Shown here one piece after another: positions 35,303 through 43,292 of a stretch of 64,000 nucleotides of DNA. The position numbers and the translations under genes were made by a program. Origin of the DNA: Pseudoxanthomonas koreensis_A (GTDB lineage Bacteria; Pseudomonadota; Gammaproteobacteria; Xanthomonadales; Xanthomonadaceae). Numbering within the stretch: position 1 is the first letter of the stretch; each line of letters starts with the position of its first letter. The stretch lies in NCBI RefSeq assembly GCF_041890415.1, contig NZ_CP169056.1, positions 372,001 to 436,000 on the forward strand. Reading direction: 5' to 3'. Below the pieces are notes generated by a model. It did no database searches. It was not told the DNA's origin and worked only from the letters and a program-made list of their open reading frames with translations.

Positions 35303-38300
35303 ATGAATCACAAGCTCAAGCGTTTCAAGTCCGCCGCGATGTTCACCATCGTCGGTGGCATCGTCGTCATCAATCCGGCTTTTGCCCAGGAGCAGGACGC
35401 CACCACCCTCGACACCGTCGTGGTCTCCGGCCTGCGTTCCAGCCTTGACCACGCCATGAACATCAAGCGCGACACGCCCGGCGTTGTCGACGCGATCAGT
35501 GCCGAGGACCTCGGCAAGTTCCCGGACACCAACCTGGCCGAGTCCCTGCAGCGCATCACCGGTATCTCGATCGAGCGTCGTGACGGTGAAGGCGCCCAGG
35601 TGACCGCGCGTGGCTTCGGCCCCGGCTTCAACCTGGTCACCCTCAACGGTCGCCAGGTTCCGGGTGCCGACGGCTTCGGCGGCGGCGGCCTGGAAGTCGG
35701 CGGCGTCGGCTCCGGTACCCGTGGCTTCAACTTCGCCCAGCTGGCCTCCGAGGCTGTCAACGGCGTGACCGTGTACAAGACCGGCCGCGCGGCGCAGCCC
35801 AGCGGCGGCATCGGCGCCACGGTCGACATCCTGACCTCGCGTCCGTTCAACAACCGTGGTGGCGAAGTCGTTGCCAGCGCCGGCGTCAAGGCGCTGTCGG
35901 ACGATTCGCAGACCATCGGCAGCGACATCACCCCGGAAGTGTCCGGCATCTTCAGCTACGCCAACCCGGACAAGACCTGGGGCGTGAGCGTGAATGCCAG
36001 CTACCAGAAGCGTCGCGGCGGCTCGGCCCAGGCCACCCAGAACGGCTGGAACGTGGCTCGCTGGAACGGCACCGACAACCGCCTGCGTTCCGATGCGGTG
36101 GTGCAGAACGCGCCGGCCATCGGCCAGCTGTACTCCATGCCGAACGACGTGCGCTACGCGTACTCGAACTTCGAGCGTGAGCGCATCAACGCGCAGGGCG
36201 TGCTGCAGTTCGCCCCGAGCGATGCACTGACCTTCACCCTGGACTACACCCACTCGACCAACGAGATCGCCCAGGATCGTGGCGAGCAGACGATGTGGCT
36301 GCAGAACAACCTGACCCACGTGACCTTCGACGGCAATCCGTCCGTGGCCACCCCGGTCTACATCCGCGACCTGGCCGGCGGCGGCAAGGACTTCGGCTTC
36401 GAGCAGCAGCGCGACGAGCAGAAGTACAAGCTCGACTCGCTGGGCCTGAACGTGAAGTGGGACGTCACCGACCGCTTCGCCCTGACCTTCGACGCGCACC
36501 ACACCAAGGTCAACAGCCGTCCGAACGACCCGATCACCGGCGGCAGCTCCACCGCGTTCAGCTTCGGCGGCTTCGCCCCGGATCCCTCGGTCAACAACTG
36601 GACCCAGGAATACGAGTTCAACAAGGGCCTGCCGCTGATGTGGCGCACCCTGTACCCGACCACCGCTGACGCGCTGGCCGATACCAATGGCGTGGTGAAC
36701 CCGGACTTCGCCCCGGAGCAGTTCGGCAGCCAGATCATGCGCATCTGGTCGACCCGCCAGGACAGCGAGGTCAAGGAAGGCCGCATCGACGGTGAGTACG
36801 CGTTCGACAACGGCCGCTTCCTGTTCGGCATCAACTCCACCGAGAGCAAGATGCGCCGCCTGAACGTCGACGGCCACGCGCACCTGATGACCCTGGGTGA
36901 CTGGGGCTCGACCGACCGCGGCCAGATCGCCAACATCGCCTCGGTGCTGCGTCCGTTCAGCATCACCAACCTGTTCAGCGACTTCCACACCGGTATCGCC
37001 GACTCGAACGTGTGGATCGGCAACGGCAGTGAGCTGGCCCAGTGGGCCGTGGACCAGTGCGCCGCTGGCACCGCGCCGGCAGCGTGGGCTGCACAGAACC
37101 GCTGCGACGGCATCTCGTCGCGTGCGCGTACCGTGTATGACGCCGACAACCTGGTGGAAGAGAAGACCCGCTCGGTGTACGTGCAGTGGGAGCAGAGCGG
37201 CATGCTCGGCGACTTCCCGACCTACCTGGTCGCCGGCCTGCGCTACGAGCGGACCGACGTGACCTCGACCTCGGTCATCCAGGTCCCGGGTGCCATCGCG
37301 TGGCTGTCGAACAACGACTTCCAGGTGCAGACCTCGCCTGAGTCCATGCCGTTCAGCGAGAAGGCCAGCTACAGCTACCTGCTGCCGAACCTGGACTTCA
37401 GCGTCGACCTGACCGCCGACCTGAAGGCCCGCGCCTCGTTCAGCCAGACCATCGCCCGTGCGCCGTACGGCAACCTGTACGCCGGTCCGGGTGCGGGTGG
37501 TCCGAGCGGTTCGACCCTGTACGGCGAGCAGTACCGTGCCACCGGCAGCGCCCAGAACCCGTCCCTGCTGCCGCTTGAGTCGGACAACGTCGACCTGGGC
37601 CTGGAGTGGTACTTCGCTCCGTCCAGCTTCGTGGGCGTGACCTACTGGAACAAGCGCGTCAAGAACTTCATCGGCAACACCGTGGTGCGCGAGAACCTGT
37701 ACGGCCTGACCGACCCGACCACCGGTGCTGACGCGCAGGCGGCCAATGCGTTCCTGGCCAGCCCGGCGTGTGCGGCGCAGGTGACTGCGGCCGGTGGCGA
37801 TCCGGCCGAGGGCTGTAAGCAGGACTACACCACCCTGTTCGCCGCCACCGCGCTGCTGCGCAATGCGGCGCAGACCGGCGGCCTGGCCGCGTACGACGGT
37901 TCCAACGCGCAGTCCATCGCCCTGGAGCTCCAGTACGACATCATCGGTTCGGCCGCCGCTGGCGACCCGCTGTACCAGTTCGACGTCAACCGTCCGGTCA
38001 ACCAGCGTGCTGCCACGCTGCACGGCTGGGAAATCGGTGGCCAGTACTTCTTCGGTGACTCCGGCTTCGGCGTCCTGGCGAACTACACCATCGTGAACGG
38101 CGACGTGGAGGCCAAGCGTGACTCCGACCCGACCACCGACGTGTTCGCCCTGACCGGCCTGAGCGATACGGCCAACGTCGTGCTGATGTACGAAAAGCAC
38201 GGTTGGTCGGCGCGTCTGGCCTGGAACTGGCGTGACGAGTACCTGCTGGCTGCCAACCAGAACGGCAACAACCGCAACCCGTACTTCGTCGAGGAGTACG

Positions 38301-38473
38301 ACCAGTTCGACCTGAGCGTGAGCTACAAGATCAACGACAACCTGTCGGTGTCGGCCGAGGCGATCAACGTCACCGGCGAAGACACCCGCTGGAGTGCTCG
38401 TAGCCACAATCAGTTCGTGCGTGTGGTCGACCAGTCCCCGCGCTACATGCTGGGCCTGCGTTACACGTTCTGA
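35303..38473 (+). CDS. TonB-dependent outer-membrane receptor
   Basis: Large energised outer-membrane channel (1056 residues) that imports a ligand too big for porins. Signal peptide to about Ala28 (INPAFA), TonB box in TLDTVVVSG (34-43), plug domain (about 50-190; GKFPDTNLAESLQRITG, VTARGFGP, GATVDI) and a barrel ending in aromatic Phe (MLGLRYTF). The NLAESLQRI-type plug and very large barrel fit the carbohydrate-type TonB receptors of Caulobacter and Xanthomonas rather than siderophore receptors. Codon usage is richer in CGT and GGT than its neighbours, suggesting high expression. It has its own terminator. Confidence 0.96.
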   Translation: MNHKLKRFKSAAMFTIVGGIVVINPAFAQEQDATTLDTVVVSGLRSSLDHAMNIKRDTPGVVDAISAEDLGKFPDTNLAESLQRITGISIERRDGEGAQVTARGFGPGFNLVTLNGRQVPGADGFGGGGLEVGGVGSGTRGFNFAQLASEAVNGVTVYKTGRAAQPSGGIGATVDILTSRPFNNRGGEVVASAGVKALSDDSQTIGSDITPEVSGIFSYANPDKTWGVSVNASYQKRRGGSAQATQNGWNVARWNGTDNRLRSDAVVQNAPAIGQLYSMPNDVRYAYSNFERERINAQGVLQFAPSDALTFTLDYTHSTNEIAQDRGEQTMWLQNNLTHVTFDGNPSVATPVYIRDLAGGGKDFGFEQQRDEQKYKLDSLGLNVKWDVTDRFALTFDAHHTKVNSRPNDPITGGSSTAFSFGGFAPDPSVNNWTQEYEFNKGLPLMWRTLYPTTADALADTNGVVNPDFAPEQFGSQIMRIWSTRQDSEVKEGRIDGEYAFDNGRFLFGINSTESKMRRLNVDGHAHLMTLGDWGSTDRGQIANIASVLRPFSITNLFSDFHTGIADSNVWIGNGSELAQWAVDQCAAGTAPAAWAAQNRCDGISSRARTVYDADNLVEEKTRSVYVQWEQSGMLGDFPTYLVAGLRYERTDVTSTSVIQVPGAIAWLSNNDFQVQTSPESMPFSEKASYSYLLPNLDFSVDLTADLKARASFSQTIARAPYGNLYAGPGAGGPSGSTLYGEQYRATGSAQNPSLLPLESDNVDLGLEWYFAPSSFVGVTYWNKRVKNFIGNTVVRENLYGLTDPTTGADAQAANAFLASPACAAQVTAAGGDPAEGCKQDYTTLFAATALLRNAAQTGGLAAYDGSNAQSIALELQYDIIGSAAAGDPLYQFDVNRPVNQRAATLHGWEIGGQYFFGDSGFGVLANYTIVNGDVEAKRDSDPTTDVFALTGLSDTANVVLMYEKHGWSARLAWNWRDEYLLAANQNGNNRNPYFVEEYDQFDLSVSYKINDNLSVSAEAINVTGEDTRWSARSHNQFVRVVDQSPRYMLGLRYTF

Positions 38474-38516
38474 TGTAAAGCGACGGCACGCGAGTGCCTG
38501 AGCGTTTGAAGTACGG

Positions 38517-38550
38517 GGGACCGCTGTTTCGGCAGCGGTCCCTCTTTCCT
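38517..38550 (+). terminator. Terminator after the TonB-dependent receptor
   Basis: GGGACCGCTG (38517-38526) pairs with CAGCGGTCCC (38533-38542) in a 10-bp stem followed by TCTTTCCT. It lies 44 bases after the receptor stop and probably lowers expression of the genes that follow. Confidence 0.8.
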
Positions 38551-38669
38551 AGGGGACTGCCGCCGCGCGCTTGCCGTTGCGACGGGCTTGCAGCCAGGCT
38601 CGGTGCCATGGCGGGTGCGATGCACCCCGGGATGGTGGGCGCAGGCTGCAGGAAGTGAAGAGAGCCCAG

Positions 38670-39425
38670 ATGGCCCGATACGAATTGCTCAACAACACCG
38701 CGCACAAGGATCTGCGCATTTCCACCCGCTTCGGTGAGGAGTTCGGCGACAACACCGGCGTGGTCCAGGTGTTCCCGACCGAGTTCGCCGAGTTGCAACG
38801 CGAATACCCGATCTTCTTCCGCCAGGTCGAGGACGGTGGATTCGAAGCCGTGGCCCTGCTGGGCTTCGAGCAGCACGAAAACCTGTTCGTGCGCGACGGC
38901 GGCTGGCATGCCGCCTATCTTCCGGGGCTGATCGCCCGCGGACCTTTTCTGATCGGGTTCCAGGAGCAGATGGTCGATGGCCAGCTGCGCAACGAACCGG
39001 TCATCTATGTCGACCTGGACCATCCGCGCGTGACGCGGGGGCAGGACGGACACCCGGTGTTCCTCGCCCAGGGCGGCCACAGTCCGTACCTGGAGCGGAT
39101 CAACACCGTATTGCGCGGCATCAACCACGGCGTGGAGGCCAGCAAGGCCATGATCGCCGCGTTCCAGCAACTGGACCTGATCCAGCCGATGCAGATGGAA
39201 GTGCGCTTCGACGAGTCGAACGCCGTCAACCTGAGCGGGCTGTACGGCATCGACCGCGAGCGCCTCGAAGCGCTGGACGCGCAATCGCTGCACGGCCTGC
39301 AGCAGTCCGGCTGGCTGGAAGGTGCCTACCTGGTCGGCGCCTCGCTGTACAACATGCGCCGGCTGATTGCCGAGAAGCAGCAACGCCTGCGCGAGGAGAC
39401 CGCCGCGCCGGAGGGAACCGCCTGA
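38670..39425 (+). CDS. SapC-family protein
   Basis: 251-residue soluble protein of the family annotated SapC, which is not the SapC peptide-transporter permease. Conserved parts include YPIFFR, EDGGFEAVALLGF and the LERINTVLRGINHG region. These genes recur beside TonB receptors and halogenases in Caulobacterales, sphingomonads and xanthomonads, but the biochemical role is not known. No signal peptide or helices are seen, so it is probably cytoplasmic. Four bases separate it from the next gene. Confidence 0.88.
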   Translation: MARYELLNNTAHKDLRISTRFGEEFGDNTGVVQVFPTEFAELQREYPIFFRQVEDGGFEAVALLGFEQHENLFVRDGGWHAAYLPGLIARGPFLIGFQEQMVDGQLRNEPVIYVDLDHPRVTRGQDGHPVFLAQGGHSPYLERINTVLRGINHGVEASKAMIAAFQQLDLIQPMQMEVRFDESNAVNLSGLYGIDRERLEALDAQSLHGLQQSGWLEGAYLVGASLYNMRRLIAEKQQRLREETAAPEGTA

Positions 39426-39429
39426 CGCC

Positions 39430-40455
39430 ATGTCCCGGGAGGTTGCAAGTGTCCGCGTCCTGGAGGGTTCCAGCCCCGGCGTGCCGCCGCTGCAGACGCT
39501 GCTCCGGGACGCCGTGCCGACCGTCGTGCGCGGGCTGGTACGCGATTGGCCGCTGGTCCAGTGCGGCCTGCAGTCGCCGCACGCGGCGATGGAGCACCTG
39601 CGCGGCCACTACAACGGGCGGCCGGTGCAGTACTCCTGGGGCGATCCGTCCACCCGCGGACGCCCGTTCTACGATGCAGGCTTCACCCGGCTGAACTGCG
39701 AGGTCCGGCGCGGCAGCCTGGACAAGGTGCTGGAGGAACTGGCCTCGCACCTGGACGATCCGCATCCACCCACCTACTACGTGGCCTCGCTGCTGGTGGA
39801 CCAGTGCCTGCCGGGCCTGCGCACCGCCGGCAACGACCTGGACCTGTCCGCGCAAGGCGTGCAGGCGCCGCCCAGCATCTGGATCGGCAACCGGGTCACC
39901 GCCTCGTGCCATTACGATGCCCCCAACAACATCGCCTGCTGTGCGGTGGGGCGTCGTCGCTTCACCCTGTTCCCACCCGAGCAGATCGCCAACCTGTACC
40001 CCGGTCCGCTGGAGCCCACGCCTGGCGGCCAGGCGATCAGCGTGGTCGATTTCGCCGCGCCCGACCTGGAGCGCTATCCGCGCTTTGCCCAGGCCATGCA
40101 GGCGGCCCAGTCGGTGGTGCTGGAGCCGGGCGACATGATCTTCATTCCCAGCATGTGGTGGCACCACGTCGAGGGGCTGGATCCGTTCACCGTGCTGGTG
40201 AACTATTGGTGGAGTAGCATGCCTGGGTGGATTCCCACGCCGATGCACGCGCTGTACCACGCGTTGTGGACCATCCGCGACCGGCCAGACAGCGAGAAGC
40301 AGGCCTGGCGCGAGGTGTTCGACCACTACGTGTTCGGCCCGGCCGAGCGTGCCGGCGAACACCTGCCTGCACCGGCGCGCGGCGCCCTGGGCGAGATCGA
40401 CGAACAGTACGCCCGCCAGTTGCGGGCGATGCTGATCGACCGGCTCAACCGCTGA
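39430..40455 (+). CDS. Cupin-like (JmjC-type) 2-oxoglutarate/Fe oxygenase-like protein
   Basis: 341-residue protein of the cupin_8/JmjC class. The Fe(II) site is His161-x-Asp163 (SCHYDAPNN) with a distal His at 245 or 246 (MWWHHVEG). The beta region RRFTLFPPEQIANLYPGP is characteristic of these hydroxylase-like proteins. A member of this family is often encoded between SapC and the halogenase genes. Substrate unknown; protein or peptide hydroxylation is one option. It lies four bases after the SapC gene and is probably in one transcript with it. Confidence 0.87.
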   Translation: MSREVASVRVLEGSSPGVPPLQTLLRDAVPTVVRGLVRDWPLVQCGLQSPHAAMEHLRGHYNGRPVQYSWGDPSTRGRPFYDAGFTRLNCEVRRGSLDKVLEELASHLDDPHPPTYYVASLLVDQCLPGLRTAGNDLDLSAQGVQAPPSIWIGNRVTASCHYDAPNNIACCAVGRRRFTLFPPEQIANLYPGPLEPTPGGQAISVVDFAAPDLERYPRFAQAMQAAQSVVLEPGDMIFIPSMWWHHVEGLDPFTVLVNYWWSSMPGWIPTPMHALYHALWTIRDRPDSEKQAWREVFDHYVFGPAERAGEHLPAPARGALGEIDEQYARQLRAMLIDRLNR

Positions 40456-40516
40456 GCGGCCGGGCATGCAAGGGGCGGCGATCGGGTACGCCGCCCTGGC
40501 CGCACCGCAAGGTGGC

Positions 40517-40598
40517 GGCGCGGTACCCGAAGGCCGCGGCCATGGCCGCGATACGTTGCGCAAGAACGTTGGGAGAATGAAGTTGGCTACTGGAAATG
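40517..40598. repeat. Duplicated leader and 5' end of halogenase gene, copy 1
   Basis: Matches 43216-43292 closely. It includes the perfect 16-bp palindrome CGCGGCCATGGCCGCG, the GGGAGA ribosome binding site and the first codons of the halogenase. The conserved palindrome may fold as an mRNA hairpin 20-30 bases before the start. Confidence 0.8.
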
Positions 40599-42217
40599 GA
40601 AGGATTCGCAAGGTCGTGATCGCTGGTGGCGGCACTGCCGGCTGGGTGGCCGCGTGCGCGCTGACCCATCAGTTCCGCGACATGCTGGACATCACCCTGG
40701 TCGAGTCGGAGCAAGTCGGCACCGTCGGCGTGGGCGAGTCGACGATCCCGACCATCCGCACCTTCCACAAGCTGTTGCAGATCGACGAGCGCGAGTTCCT
40801 CAGCTCGGTCGCCGGCAGCTTCAAGCTGGCCATCTCGTTCGAGAACTGGACCCGCCCGGGCGCGCGCTACATCCATCCGTTCGGCACCACCGGCGTGAAC
40901 ACCTGGTCGGTCGACTTCCATCAGTTCTGGCTGGAGAGCCGCCGCCGCGGCATCAAGAGCGAGCTGGGCGACTACTGCCTGGAAACCGCCGCCGCGCTCA
41001 AGGACCGCTTCGCCCTGTTCAACACCGGTCAGAATACCCAGCAGTGGTCGATGCGCTGGACCAAGGCGGCTTCGATGGAACGCCGCGACGTGAGCTACGC
41101 CTACCACTTCGACGCCGGGCTCTATGCCGCGTTCATGCGGGTCAAGTGCGAGGGCCGCGGGCTCAAGCGCATCGAGGGCAAGATTGCCCAGGTTCGCCAG
41201 GATCCGGAGAACGGCTTCGTGCAGGCGCTGGTGCTGGAGGACGGGCAGGTCATCGAAGGCGACCTGTTCCTCGACTGCACCGGCGCGCGCGCGCTGCTGA
41301 GCGAGCAGGCACTGAAGACCGGCTTCGAGGACTGGAACCACTGGCTGCCAAGCAACCGCGCGGTGGCGCTGCAGACCGAAGCCGATGGCCCGCCGGTGCC
41401 GTACACGCGCGCGATCGCGCACGAGGCCGGCTGGCACTGGAAGATTTCGCTTCAGCACCGGATCGGGTGCGGCATCGTGTTTTCCGATGCGCACATGTCC
41501 GACGACGAGGCGACCGCCAAGCTGCTGGCCGAGAACCCGGCCAAGCGGCTGCGCGAGCCGTGGATCATCCCGTTCCGCACCGGGCGCCGGCGCAAGGCCT
41601 GGAACAAGAACGTGATTGCGCTGGGCCTGGCGAGCAGCTTCATCGAGCCGCTGGAGTCCACCAGCATCCACCTGACCCTGAGCGCAGTCACCCGCCTGGT
41701 GCAGTTCTTCCCCTTCGAAGGCATCAGCGAGGCGGCGGCGGAACGCTACAACGAGGTCAGCCGCATGGAGCTGGAGCACGTCCGCAACTTCGTCGTGCTG
41801 CATTACCACCTCAACCAGCGCGACGAGCCGCTGTGGAAGCAGTGCCGCGAAATGGAACTGCCGCCGGGCCTGGGCGAGCGCATCCAGGTGTTCCGCGAGA
41901 CGGGCTACGCGTGGCAGGGGGAGGACGAACTGTTCCGGCTCGATTCCTGGACCCACTGCATGCTCGGCCAGGGCGTCGTGCCCCAGAACCACCACCCGCT
42001 GACCCGCGCACTGTCGGACGCCGATCTCAAGACCCTGCTCGACGGCGTGCGCAAGCCGATCGATGCTGCAGTGGCGGCCATGCCCAGCCAACAGGACTTC
42101 ATTGACAGCTACTGCAGGGCGCCGGACTCGGCTTGGGAGAAGATGTACGCGCGCGCCCGGCAGCATGAGCAGGTGACCGGCAAGGTCGCCGGCGTCGGTG
42201 GAGACCTGAAGCAGTGA
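40583..42217 (+). CDS. Flavin-dependent tryptophan halogenase family protein 1
   Basis: 544 residues. FAD motif GGGTAG (15-20), GVGESTIPTIR (49-59), the active-site lysine equivalent Lys81 in SFKLAISFENW, the halogenase motif GWHWKIS (283-289) and the Glu358 equivalent in EPLESTSIH. The usual final Pro of WxWxIP is Ser here. TTG 40583 is preferred: the GGGAG site is 7 bases upstream and the same TTG is the only start in halogenase 2; ATG 40577 is one base from that site. It likely needs a flavin reductase elsewhere. C-terminal ~30 residues differ from halogenase 2 and a family-like end lies downstream out of frame. Confidence 0.92.
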   Translation: MATGNGRIRKVVIAGGGTAGWVAACALTHQFRDMLDITLVESEQVGTVGVGESTIPTIRTFHKLLQIDEREFLSSVAGSFKLAISFENWTRPGARYIHPFGTTGVNTWSVDFHQFWLESRRRGIKSELGDYCLETAAALKDRFALFNTGQNTQQWSMRWTKAASMERRDVSYAYHFDAGLYAAFMRVKCEGRGLKRIEGKIAQVRQDPENGFVQALVLEDGQVIEGDLFLDCTGARALLSEQALKTGFEDWNHWLPSNRAVALQTEADGPPVPYTRAIAHEAGWHWKISLQHRIGCGIVFSDAHMSDDEATAKLLAENPAKRLREPWIIPFRTGRRRKAWNKNVIALGLASSFIEPLESTSIHLTLSAVTRLVQFFPFEGISEAAAERYNEVSRMELEHVRNFVVLHYHLNQRDEPLWKQCREMELPPGLGERIQVFRETGYAWQGEDELFRLDSWTHCMLGQGVVPQNHHPLTRALSDADLKTLLDGVRKPIDAAVAAMPSQQDFIDSYCRAPDSAWEKMYARARQHEQVTGKVAGVGGDLKQ

Positions 42218-42285
42218 TGCGCGGATGCCGCTGCAAGGTACCCGGCCGGGTATGGGACTTCCGCGGCAACCTGCTGGCGGGTTGA
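42217..42285 (+). pseudogene. Out-of-frame remnant of a halogenase 3' end
   Basis: In the frame ending at TGA 42283-42285 the translation reads CKVPGRVWDFRGNLLAG, close to the last 17 residues of halogenase 2 (CKAPQSVWNFRGPSMVG). Its stop is ten bases before the DUF6445 start, as the halogenase 2 stop is 14 bases before the DUF6445 remnant. It is either the displaced original end of halogenase 1 after a frameshift or a scrap of another copy. Confidence 0.55.
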
Positions 42286-42295
42286 GCACGTACCG

Positions 42296-42997
42296 ATGAT
42301 CCTCGACCTGAACCCGCAGATGCGCATCGAGCGGCGCTCCCTCGGCAACGAGGGCGCGCCACTGCTGGTGATCGACAACCTGCTGAGCGATCCGGAGCGG
42401 CTGGTGCGCAAGGCCGCGCGCAGCCAGTTCGTGCCCGAGGGTTCGATGTTCCCTGGCATCCGCACCCGCGCGCCGGCGACCTACCCGGTCATGCTCGAGC
42501 AGGTGGTGCGGCCGTTGCTGGAGGAGCACTTCGGGCTGCCGCGCGACGCCGGCTTCCGGTTCCCGATGTGCCACTACTCGCTGGTCACCACGCCGCCGGG
42601 GCAACTGGCGTTCCTGCAGCGGGTGCCGCACATCGATTCGCACGACTCCAACGGCCTGGCCACGGTGCATTACCTGTTCCGCGGCAATTGGGGTGGCACC
42701 GCGTTCTACCGCCACCGCAGCACCGGTTTCGAGTCCGTGGACCACGCGCGCCGGGTGCCGTACTTCAGCCGCCTGGAAGAGGAAAGCCGTACACCGGACG
42801 CGCCGGTGGATGGTTATATCGGCATCGACACGCCGCTATACGAGCGCATCGACCAGGTGGAGGGCGTGTTCAACCGGCTGGTGGTGTACCGCCGCAACTC
42901 GCTGCACTCCGGTGCAATCGACAACGGCAACGTGCCGCCGCCGGACCCGACCACGGGCCGGTTGTCGATCAACAGCTTCATCGACGTGCTGGCCTGA
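42296..42997 (+). CDS. DUF6445-type 2-oxoglutarate/Fe oxygenase-like protein
   Basis: 233-residue protein with a double-stranded beta-helix pattern: His112-x-Asp114 (VPHIDSHD), a distal His204 (NSLHSGAI) and Arg222 (GRLSINSF), the arrangement of 2-oxoglutarate/Fe(II) dioxygenases such as prolyl hydroxylases. These genes are regular neighbours of halogenases and TonB receptors; the reaction is unknown. It begins MILDLNPQMRIERRSLG. A truncated copy of its first 22 codons follows halogenase 2. It ends before a hairpin that derives from the ettA terminator. Confidence 0.85.
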   Translation: MILDLNPQMRIERRSLGNEGAPLLVIDNLLSDPERLVRKAARSQFVPEGSMFPGIRTRAPATYPVMLEQVVRPLLEEHFGLPRDAGFRFPMCHYSLVTTPPGQLAFLQRVPHIDSHDSNGLATVHYLFRGNWGGTAFYRHRSTGFESVDHARRVPYFSRLEEESRTPDAPVDGYIGIDTPLYERIDQVEGVFNRLVVYRRNSLHSGAIDNGNVPPPDPTTGRLSINSFIDVLA

Positions 42998-43042
42998 CCA
43001 CCCACCGGCTCCGGCGCCTGCCGGACCCTCGCAGCCAATCGA

Positions 43043-43108
43043 CGCCCCGGTGCCATGCACCGGGGCGTTGTCGTTTCAGCGGCTTGAACCGCAGCCGCTT
43101 CGGGCCGG
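43043..43108 (-). pseudogene. Remnant of the ettA 3' end (duplication scar)
   Basis: A hairpin (43043-43053 with 43057-43067) then TTCAGCGGCTTGAACCGCAG and the next ~14 bases match the ettA 3' end (from 44998) with two mismatches in about 34 bases. On the minus strand it is the C-terminal ~11 codons of ettA plus its downstream hairpin. It marks the right edge of a tandemly duplicated segment. The hairpin with GTTGTCGTTT may now terminate transcription after the DUF6445 gene. Confidence 0.75.
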
Positions 43109-43215
43109 TTTCGATTTGATCAAGGTCAAGAACGGTGCAGATCGCCGTGTCGCGTACTTGTCTGCCCTGGTGCCCTCTGTCAGCTTCGCTTGGGGAATTT
43201 GGGGGCGCGCTGCGC

Positions 43216-43292
43216 GGTACCCGAAGGCCGCGGCCATGGCCGCGATACGTTGCGCACAAACATTGGGAGAATCACGTTGGCTACTGAAAATG
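43216..43292. repeat. Duplicated leader and 5' end of halogenase gene, copy 2
   Basis: Second copy of 40517-40598, with the same palindrome CGCGGCCATGGCCGCG and GGGAGA followed by TTG. The ATG present in copy 1 is ATC here, so only TTG can start this gene. Confidence 0.8.

Noticed and set aside
34946..38407. Open frame of about 1150 codons antisense to the TonB-dependent receptor
   Set aside because: Compositional shadow: the receptor on the plus strand has signal peptide, plug and barrel features, whereas this frame is a Val/Gly/Arg-rich string without domain features.
38670..39425. SapC antimicrobial-peptide transporter permease
   Set aside because: The protein has no membrane helices; the family name is historical and does not indicate a permease.
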